Positions 58,364 to 64,000 of a stretch of DNA of 64,000 nucleotides are shown here, one piece after another. The DNA is taken from contig CAZZDK010000005.1 in assembly GCA_964652235.1 (NCBI GenBank), forward strand, positions 39,883-103,882. Reading direction: 5' to 3'. The notes under the pieces were generated by a model. It worked only from the letters and a program-made list of their open reading frames with translations, was not told the origin of the DNA and made no database searches. How positions within the stretch are numbered: position 1 is the stretch's first letter; each line of letters begins with the position of its first letter. A program made the translations under genes and the position numbers. This DNA comes from CAZZDK01 sp964652235 (GTDB lineage Bacteria > Pseudomonadota > Alphaproteobacteria > UBA9219).

Positions 58364-59377
58364 TCAGTTCTGGTTGTCGGCCTTTATAATCAAAATCAGA
58401 TTGGATGGAATGGCTAAACGCGTCCCCGTTTTCGCGTAATGGTGAATAATGGATTTCGGATCGAAAGAAGAGCCCATCGCTTTTTGAAAGCCTTCGCGCA
58501 ACCGCCGCAAATTGTTTCGAAGATCGTCGCCGATGCCCTGCGAGCCCCAAACAGTTTTGATCAGCTTCGCGGAAAGCATGGGCTCCGGCGTTATTAGGGC
58601 ATGTTCCGCAAGCGTAAGGAGGAGACGGAAAACGGTTGGCCCCAGCGCAACGTCCGCATCGCGAAAACGGACTGTCCGCGCATCGACGTTGATAATAATC
58701 TCCGGTTTTAAGTCGATCGCTTCGGAAACCTTTTCAGCCTGTCTTCTCAACCGGAACAAAGGCGCCGTATCGGACACGTCGATATCCATGCTCAGATCGC
58801 GAAACGTCAGGCCGCGTCCGGCGGCGTTGCGCACGGCAAGAGGCAAGATATCGCAGCAAGGCAACCATATCTCGGCTTTTTGTCCTTGCGCGAACGACAA
58901 GACGGCACCGATCGCCAATGCGGCGGACGCTTCGCCGCAACGAAAGAGCGCAAATACAGGGGTTTGCGCAGCGTCCCGTCCGAGCAGCCATAAACCGCCT
59001 GATAGCGCTTCCACGCCTTCGCCTGTCAGGCCGTTTCCTTGCCTCAGCTGAAAACAGAGTTCTTTTTCGTCGACAACGTAGCGTTCGAGACGTAGCGGAT
59101 CGAGGTTTTGCGGCGCCGATATCCCGTTAGGACATAAGGCACGGAGCTTTCCGTCTATTTCGACGACCGCCATGCCGAGGCATCCTTCGTCGCATTCTCC
59201 GCAAGGCCCGACGACGGCAGGGCGCGGCAACGGCGCGAGAACCTTGCGGCGGCAAAGCTCTTTCACGTTCTTCTGTCCGTAAGGCGCAAGCGTTTGGGCG
59301 TCGATCGTTGGCGAAAGGCCGCGATCAAGCCGCGTCAGCAAGAGCGTCGGCAAGTTCGCTATCGGCGTAGAATCCAT
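58364..59377 (-). CDS. Unknown protein with C-terminal winged helix (OmpR-type)
   Basis: A 337-aa protein. A Cys set near residues 58-66 (GPCGECDEGCLG) may bind metal. Residues about 235-330 are a PhoB/OmpR-like winged helix: DARTVRFRDADVALGPTVFR, MLSAKLIKTVWGSQGIGDDL, RNNLRRLREGFQKA. The middle has GLWLLGRDAAQTPVFALFRC. It overlaps the preceding gene by 53 bp. It is probably a transcription factor coupled to its upstream partner, but I do not recognise the family. Confidence 0.55.
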   Translation of the reverse strand: MDSTPIANLPTLLLTRLDRGLSPTIDAQTLAPYGQKNVKELCRRKVLAPLPRPAVVGPCGECDEGCLGMAVVEIDGKLRALCPNGISAPQNLDPLRLERYVVDEKELCFQLRQGNGLTGEGVEALSGGLWLLGRDAAQTPVFALFRCGEASAALAIGAVLSFAQGQKAEIWLPCCDILPLAVRNAAGRGLTFRDLSMDIDVSDTAPLFRLRRQAEKVSEAIDLKPEIIINVDARTVRFRDADVALGPTVFRLLLTLAEHALITPEPMLSAKLIKTVWGSQGIGDDLRNNLRRLREGFQKAMGSSFDPKSIIHHYAKTGTRLAIPSNLILIIKADNQN

Positions 59378-60560
59378 TGATGTCCAAAAAGCGCAGGATA
59401 TCCCGCTCGAAGCGCATGCGTCCGGTCGTGGACATGCTCAACTTGCAGGGAGGCGTTATGATTACGGGAATATCGATCTTCTTTCCGCTCTGTTCGAAGC
59501 GCAAGAGCGCTTTGACGTGGGCAATGTCGAAGCGGCGCAAATCCACGTTCGGCGCCAAACGCAAAAGATCGCCGATCGCGTTCGTCGAGTTGCCGAACAG
59601 CATCTTTCCTTCGACCGAACGCGTTTCTCCTTCGGCCTTTTTGCCCTGGATCTGGATTTCCTGAACCCACGCCGACTTCAGCCCTTCGATGCCTTCGATC
59701 GCCAGCCGAAAAGACGCTCCTCTGTCCGCGATGGGCTGGAGCGTATAAATTGGCTTCGTCTCCGCGTCTTTAAAGAATTCTTTGTCGCCCAAAAGAGCTT
59801 CGGCGAAAAGATCGCGCAAAAACAAGCGTTCCTTGGCAACCTGCGTCATGACGCTCAAGACGCCTGAGGAAGGCATATAACTCATGGAGGCGAGCGCGAG
59901 CTCGCGCAGGCTGAGAACGGATTCTTCTCCTCTCTGTTCGACAAGGGTCGTCGTCGCGGTCTTACCGTGCTTGACGACGAGAAGGAACACGCCGTCTTCC
60001 TCGAGAGCCGCCACGTCGCAATAGCCGCCTTTCAAACGCTTCCTGAAAAACTCCGACGTTCTTTCGACAAAAAGCTTCTTCGCCTCGCCGTCGAGTTTCG
60101 CGGGAACGTTCGTCGAGCGGCCCCTGTATTCGAAAGACGTGCGCGGCAAGCGGCACGCGCTCGCCGTCGAAGCTTCCTGAAACAGGTCGGGCTGCTCGAG
60201 ATAGACGCGCATCGCAACGTGCCTTGGATCGAGGCGACGCAGTTCGGCCTCGTCGCCGATCTCTTCTTCCGGCAGTAAGCACTTGCCGTGAAGCGCGGCT
60301 ATGTCGATCAGATTGTGCAGGCCGTTCTCGTTGCCCAGTTCGGCGATGCGGTGCAGATCGCGCATCATCTCCTGCGGATAGTTTTCCGCCGTCTTGAAAA
60401 AATCAAGAAGCGCGGCTCTCGCCTGCTTCTCCGGCTTGTCGAAAACGTTCGGAGCGATTTCCAGATGTTTCAAATGCGGCGACAAAAAGCGCCGCAAAAG
60501 GTCGAGATCGATCGTTTGCAGAAATTTAGGATTAAAGAACCGCTTGATGCTTCGTGCCAC
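59325..60560 (-). CDS. Unknown protein of the SOS operon
   Basis: The product is 411 aa from GTG 60560, with a GGGGGT Shine-Dalgarno; GTG 60572 and 60566 are also in frame. RSIKRFFNPKFLQTIDLDLL starts it. A middle part (LRRLDPRHVAMRVYLEQPDL, RLPRTSFEYRGRSTNVPAKL) and a C-terminal alpha/beta part (IDIPVIITPPCKLSMSTTGR) cannot be matched to any family I know. It sits 23 bp after a LexA-type box and is the first gene of the early operon. Confidence 0.55.
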   Translation of the reverse strand: MARSIKRFFNPKFLQTIDLDLLRRFLSPHLKHLEIAPNVFDKPEKQARAALLDFFKTAENYPQEMMRDLHRIAELGNENGLHNLIDIAALHGKCLLPEEEIGDEAELRRLDPRHVAMRVYLEQPDLFQEASTASACRLPRTSFEYRGRSTNVPAKLDGEAKKLFVERTSEFFRKRLKGGYCDVAALEEDGVFLLVVKHGKTATTTLVEQRGEESVLSLRELALASMSYMPSSGVLSVMTQVAKERLFLRDLFAEALLGDKEFFKDAETKPIYTLQPIADRGASFRLAIEGIEGLKSAWVQEIQIQGKKAEGETRSVEGKMLFGNSTNAIGDLLRLAPNVDLRRFDIAHVKALLRFEQSGKKIDIPVIITPPCKLSMSTTGRMRFERDILRFLDINGFYADSELADALADAA

Positions 60561-60582
60561 GCTCACCCCCACGCGTTGAGAT

Positions 60583-60597
60583 GTTCGCGTTCCGTTC
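60583..60597. promoter_or_regulatory. LexA/SOS box (GTTC-N7-GTTC)
   Basis: GTTCGCGTTCCGTTC matches the alphaproteobacterial LexA consensus of direct GTTC repeats 7 bp apart; read on the minus strand it is GAAC-N7-GAAC. It lies between the divergent early operon (minus) and the recombinase module (plus). It would repress one or both until DNA damage. Confidence 0.7.
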
Positions 60598-60705
60598 TAG
60601 TACATATGCAACCCTGAGTCGAGTCCGGATGATGGTTAACGCGTTGCTCCCGTATGCTTTTTAAGCCGCGCAACGTTTCGGGATCCACGCCGGTATCAAG
60701 CAGGT

Positions 60706-60936
60706 ATGGAAAGACGATTTTCGACATCTGAAGGCTCGTGTTCGACGCCTGTTTTCGGCAAGGAGTTCTCCCCACGGGAAACCGCTCTGCGCGTGGCGGC
60801 GGAACTGCTCGCTTTGGCGATTTTGCGGAAAAAAGCCAGAGAAGACGGGCGGCGGCGCGACTATCGACTGGACTTCGCGGGCGAAGGAAGCGTGTGTGTG
60901 GGAGACGAGAGAACGACGAAAGAGAGCCCGCTATGA
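60706..60936 (+). CDS. Small protein upstream of DUF2924
   Basis: A 76-aa protein. After a Ser/Pro start, a helix ETALRVAAELLALAILRKKA with charged end. A similar small gene often precedes DUF2924 in alphaproteobacteria. Its stop overlaps the DUF2924 start (ATGA), so the two are coupled. Function is unknown. Confidence 0.6.
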   Translation: MERRFSTSEGSCSTPVFGKEFSPRETALRVAAELLALAILRKKAREDGRRRDYRLDFAGEGSVCVGDERTTKESPL

Positions 60937-61397
60937 CGCCGATTATGCGCCAAATCAAGGAGTTGCAGGACAAGTCCTTCGCCGAGCTCAAGCAGCTTTG
61001 GCGAGACTATTATCAGACCGAACCGCCGCCCTACCGCAGAGGCTTCATGGCCCGCGCCTTGGCGTACCGCATCCAGGAACTGACCTATGGGGGCCTGTCT
61101 GAAAAGGCTTCCCACAGGCTCGAAGATATGCTCGCCGAGGCCGAGGGAACGAAACCGAAAAAACGCGCGGCGAAGATCAGACTGCCCGTGGCCGGAACGA
61201 GGCTTGTGCGCGAATGGCGCGGCGAACGCCACGAAGTGATCATCCTGCCGGAGGGCTTCGAATTCGCGGGCCGCAAATGGGGTTCTCTTACCGCCATCGC
61301 GCGGCAAATCACAGGCACACATTGGAACGGCCCCGCCTTTTTCGGCCTTCGATCAAAACGGTCCGATCCGGTCGGCAACGATGCGGAGGCCGCGTGA
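60933..61397 (+). CDS. DUF2924 protein
   Basis: The product is 154 aa from the ATG at 60933. IKELQDKSFAELKQLWRDYY, then RGFMARALAYRIQELTYGGL (helices), and a C-terminal GTRLVREWRGERHEVIILPE, FEFAGRKWGSLTAIARQITG (beta hairpin plus HTH-like). It is encoded directly before serine recombinases in many alphaproteobacteria and is thought to be a recombination accessory or directionality factor. It overlaps the recombinase by GTGA. Confidence 0.85.
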   Translation: MTPIMRQIKELQDKSFAELKQLWRDYYQTEPPPYRRGFMARALAYRIQELTYGGLSEKASHRLEDMLAEAEGTKPKKRAAKIRLPVAGTRLVREWRGERHEVIILPEGFEFAGRKWGSLTAIARQITGTHWNGPAFFGLRSKRSDPVGNDAEAA

Positions 61398-62770
61398 AAC
61401 AGCCTGTCACCCCCCGCGTCCGTTGCGCCATTTATACCCGCAAATCCTCGGAAGAAGGCCTCGAGATGGAGTTCAACAGCCTCGACGCCCAACGCGAGGC
61501 GTGCGAGGCCTATGTCTTGAGCCAAAAAGCTGAGGGATGGACTTCTTTGCCTGCCAGCTACGACGATGGCGGCTTTTCGGGCGGCACGCTGGAGCGGCCC
61601 GCGCTCAAAAAACTGATGGAAGACATCGAACGCGGCATGATCGACATCGTGGTGGTCTATAAAATCGACCGCCTGTCGCGCTCGCTCATGGATTTCGTGA
61701 AAATCGTCGAGGTGTTCGACCGCCACAAAGTGACGTTCGTCAGCATCACGCAGTCCTTCAACACGACTACGTCGATGGGGCGGCTGATGCTCAACATCCT
61801 TCTGTCTTTTGCGCAGTTCGAACGCGAGGTGATCGGCGAGCGCATCCGCGACAAATTTGCGGCGAGCCGCAAGAAAGGCATGTGGATGGGCGGATGCCCG
61901 CCACTGGGCTACGATGTCGTGAACAGAAAGCTGGTGGTGAACCCGCTGGAGGCTCCGCTCGTGCGCGAGATTTTCGAGTCGTTCGTGCGGTCAGAGTCCT
62001 GCATCGGAATAATCAGACAACTGAACGCCGCCGGCTACACGAAGAAAGCGTGGACGACGCAGAGCGGTCGTCGCCACGAAGGGAAGCCCCTCGACAAACA
62101 ATACATTTACCGGATCCTGCATAATCGGGTTTATCTGGGCGAGGCCGTCCACAAAGGCACATCCTATCCCGGCGAGCATTCGGCGATCATTGATCCGCCT
62201 CTTTGGGAAAAGGCGCACCGCGTGCTTTCGATCGCGCCACAAACGAGAAGTAACATCAATCGCGCGAGGCAGCCATCTCTTCTGCGGGGCCTCGTGTGGT
62301 GCGGCTGTTGCGGGTCGGCCATGACGCCATCTTCCACCACGGTTCGCGCGCGCGGCGTTTCCTATCGCTATTACGTTTGCGTCAAGTCGCTTAGAAACGG
62401 AAGCGAAGCTTGCGCCATACGTTCGATCCCCGCGCAGGAATTGGAAAGCGCGGTCCTCTATCAAATCAAGACCGCGTTCAAGGCGCCGGAATTGATCGCG
62501 ACCGTCGCGCAATGTTTGGGTGGAGAAACAAGCGCCCTGTCTTGCGCGACGAAGGCCGAGCGCGAACGTCTGGCCAGAAACGAGCTTGGGAATTTCGAAG
62601 CCCTCTGGGACCAGCTTTTCGCGGCGGAACAGCGCAAACTGCTCGCGCAGATTCTCGACCGCATCGAAGTAGCGGAAGACGGCGTGAAATTGCATCTCAA
62701 GAAAAACGCCCTGACCGAGTGGGCGCAGGAGGCTCAAGATGGAAACGATCGTCGTCCATTTGCCGCTTAG
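61394..62770 (+). CDS. Large serine recombinase (integrase)
   Basis: The product is 458 aa from GTG 61394, coupled to DUF2924. The resolvase domain has AIYTRKSSEEGLEMEF (catalytic Ser18 with Arg16), VYKIDRLSRSLMDF and FAQFEREVIGERIRDKF. The recombinase domain (about 170-275) is followed by a zinc ribbon (LVWCGCCGSAM...CVKSLRNGSEAC) and a short coiled-coil. It would integrate and excise the prophage. Confidence 0.9.
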   Translation: MKQPVTPRVRCAIYTRKSSEEGLEMEFNSLDAQREACEAYVLSQKAEGWTSLPASYDDGGFSGGTLERPALKKLMEDIERGMIDIVVVYKIDRLSRSLMDFVKIVEVFDRHKVTFVSITQSFNTTTSMGRLMLNILLSFAQFEREVIGERIRDKFAASRKKGMWMGGCPPLGYDVVNRKLVVNPLEAPLVREIFESFVRSESCIGIIRQLNAAGYTKKAWTTQSGRRHEGKPLDKQYIYRILHNRVYLGEAVHKGTSYPGEHSAIIDPPLWEKAHRVLSIAPQTRSNINRARQPSLLRGLVWCGCCGSAMTPSSTTVRARGVSYRYYVCVKSLRNGSEACAIRSIPAQELESAVLYQIKTAFKAPELIATVAQCLGGETSALSCATKAERERLARNELGNFEALWDQLFAAEQRKLLAQILDRIEVAEDGVKLHLKKNALTEWAQEAQDGNDRRPFAA

Positions 62771-63125
62771 GCCGAACCGCCGCGCTGGCAGAAAATACCT
62801 CATCGCGCCAAACGGGGCCACGACCCCGGCGGAAAGCGCAACGCCGCAGCTGCAAACGATGCAAAAAGCACTCGTCCGCGCCCACCGATGGCGGCGAGAG
62901 ATTGAGGCCGGCCCTTATGACAGCATTACGGATTTCGCTCGAAAAATCAGGCAAGATGATGCCTACGTGCTGAGGCAACTATCGCTGACATTCCTTTCCC
63001 CAGCCATTATTGGGGCGATTTTGGCAAATGAGCAGCCGCGCTATCTGACCCTTCAGCACCTATACAGTTTGACACCCCTGAATTGGGACGAACAAAATGA
63101 TAGGGTTAACAGTATTCAAGGATAA
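62739..63125 (+). CDS. HTH-type protein downstream of recombinase
   Basis: A 128-aa protein, overlapping the recombinase end by 32 bp. LVRAHRWRREIEAGPYDSIT, then DFARKIRQDDAYVLRQLSLT form a KorB/ParB-like HTH with a 'LSPAIIGAIL' ending common in proteins after serine recombinases. It probably binds DNA and may control integration. Last gene of the prophage as judged here. Confidence 0.8.
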   Translation: METIVVHLPLRPNRRAGRKYLIAPNGATTPAESATPQLQTMQKALVRAHRWRREIEAGPYDSITDFARKIRQDDAYVLRQLSLTFLSPAIIGAILANEQPRYLTLQHLYSLTPLNWDEQNDRVNSIQG

Positions 63126-63386
63126 TGCTTTTTCTCAACGGCGCCTTCAAACATCCTTGTTTTCAGCCAGAATTACTAACGCGCTTTGCGAGGTGATTCG
63201 GTTTTTCTGTGCCCACTCTGAGCCGCCGATAGGGGCCAAAAAGCGCGTCAATATACTTGTTTACCACACATAAAAGTCACTATAATTCCTTTCCGAAGTA
63301 GTTGTTTTATACGGAGATGCCTTTTGTGAGAGTGAAAAGGATCAACGTGGGCGGCTGCAGTTATCTCCTAGCGTTTTGGAAAACCT

Positions 63387-63929
63387 ATGTCCGTCTCAGT
63401 AAATGAGAGATTGTCCGTCGAGGATTTACATAAGGCTCTTCTTACAGCCTTGGGAGACAGCGTTTTTGGTCATAGCGACACTACAATTAAGCCATTACAA
63501 ATAGATCTTAACTATCCGCTACCCCCTAAGCTGCGTGTGTATATTTATAACGCGACTTATCCTCCTGGTGGAAGAACGATGGGGGAACACAAAATTCAGC
63601 TTATAGTTCCTGGACAAGACCGTGGGGCTCGTGGAAATTTTGACAGCTCCGGAGGACGCATACCACTTCTGATGGGCTATCGCCCCGATCTGCGTATTTT
63701 CATGCTATGGGACGCTGAACTGTATGTAGATTTCTCTTACTCGAGAAACGTGCAAATAATGCCTGAGACCGTGTATGAGGCTTTTGCGCGCGGTATAGGC
63801 AAGCAGAAACGTAAACTATGGAATCATCAGGATGAGATTGTTTTCGCAGCAGACGAGCCTCATCTTAAAGAGGCAATTCTAGAACGGCAGCAAGAGACGC
63901 TGAAACGTCTTTTAGGAGATACTGCATGA
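63387..63929 (+). CDS. Unidentified protein, possibly restriction-related
   Basis: A 180-aa protein. LPPKLRVYIYNATYPPGGRT, EHKIQLIVPGQDRGARGNFD, then GGRIPLLMGYRPDLRIFMLW and YVDFSYSRNVQIMPETVYEA. The pattern resembles a domain I associate with type II/IV restriction or methylation-sensing proteins, but I cannot name the family. Overlap of its stop with the next start (ATGA) makes it part of a two-gene unit. It lies after a 261-bp AT-rich gap and is outside the prophage. Confidence 0.55.
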   Translation: MSVSVNERLSVEDLHKALLTALGDSVFGHSDTTIKPLQIDLNYPLPPKLRVYIYNATYPPGGRTMGEHKIQLIVPGQDRGARGNFDSSGGRIPLLMGYRPDLRIFMLWDAELYVDFSYSRNVQIMPETVYEAFARGIGKQKRKLWNHQDEIVFAADEPHLKEAILERQQETLKRLLGDTA

Positions 63930-64000
63930 AAGGGCTTGCTGCACTACTGACCTGCTCCCCATTTATGGACCAGCGGCAGGTTGAGTCTGGCTGCAGGATA
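63926..64000 (+). CDS. Start of a coupled gene (partial)
   Basis: ATG 63926 overlaps the stop of the previous gene. 25 codons are open to the window edge (MKGLAALLTCSPFMDQRQVE...). Too short to identify; a partner of the 63387 protein is likely. Confidence 0.5.
   Translation, partial: MKGLAALLTCSPFMDQRQVESGCRI

Larger units (their letters stand above)
19672..63125. mobile_element. Siphovirus-type prophage (approximate limits)
   Basis: A full set of head, tail, lysis, replication and integration genes lies between the ileS stop and the gene after the recombinase. The head is lambda-like (GpA, GpW, portal, S49 protease, gpD, gpE). The tail is GTA-like (DUF2460, DUF2163, NlpC/P60, giant tip protein). 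The lysis end overlaps the ileS stop. The right end is the plus-strand recombinase module. No direct-repeat att sites could be found by eye, so the exact limits are uncertain. Confidence 0.75.

Noticed and set aside
60563..60727. Minus-strand ORF of 54 aa covering the LexA box
   Set aside because: It looks slightly protein-like, but has no Shine-Dalgarno and overlaps both the SOS box and the divergent gene start; kept only as a doubt.
19672..63386. Search for direct att repeats at both prophage ends
   Set aside because: No convincing shared core could be seen by eye between the ileS end and the region after the recombinase.
1..64000. CRISPR arrays, tRNA and rRNA genes
   Set aside because: No regularly spaced direct repeats with unique spacers and no tRNA cloverleaf or rRNA segment were recognised; short repeats seen are the leader, iteron and promoter-like elements listed.

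Overview
The window looks like the chromosome of an alphaproteobacterium carrying a complete prophage next to a patch of accessory genes. Three things support this: DUF2924 plus a large serine recombinase, GTA-type tail genes (DUF2460, DUF2163, NlpC/P60 and a very large tail-tip protein), and a GTTC-N7-GTTC SOS box of the alphaproteobacterial LexA type. No rRNA, tRNA or CRISPR array was seen. All assignments come from reading motifs by eye; no database search was run. Region 1 (1-6150): a truncated XRE-type regulator faces away from a tight plus-strand run of small, mostly unknown genes. These include two more XRE regulators, a pair of paralogous small proteins, a degenerate NUDIX protein and an MBL-fold hydrolase. 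Region 2 (6150-19675): an HD-domain phosphohydrolase and a glycosyltransferase operon each sit behind a copy of the same ~160-bp leader. The operon encodes a GT28-like glycosyltransferase, a radical SAM/SPASM enzyme, a GT2 transferase and a NodB-like deacetylase, with a methyltransferase gene just downstream. Converging on it are a radical SAM gene and a GT4-MFS exporter pair. A divergent isoleucyl-tRNA synthetase gene (HGGH and KVSKS in place of the usual HIGH and KMSKS) follows. Together this resembles a biosynthetic and export cluster with a possible self-resistance synthetase, which is an inference. Region 3 (about 19.67-63.1 kb): a siphovirus-type prophage. Reading back from the right, it has the recombinase module (plus strand) and an SOS-controlled early operon (two unknown proteins, a sigma-like protein, Sak4-like ATPase, ssDNA-binding candidate, PD-(D/E)XK nuclease, RecD-like helicase, split TOPRIM primase/helicase, RuvC-like resolvase, two DNA methyltransferases). 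After these come a small plus-strand DUF3489 operon, a lambda-type head module, the tail module and a lysis cassette. The lysis cassette ends on the stop codon of ileS. Four GNAT acetyltransferases, a P-loop kinase and a HAD hydrolase are scattered among the late genes as morons. The phage shows several recoding or overprinting features: a canonical A_AAA_AAC frameshift site in the tail chaperone genes, a nested scaffold start, overlapping Rz/Rz1, and a methyltransferase gene open in two frames. Iteron-like repeats lie inside the helicase gene. Region 4 (63.1-64 kb): an unidentified protein and the start of a coupled gene that runs off the window. I see no CI-like repressor within the prophage. 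The LexA box in front of the early operon is therefore the best visible candidate for its lysogeny switch.
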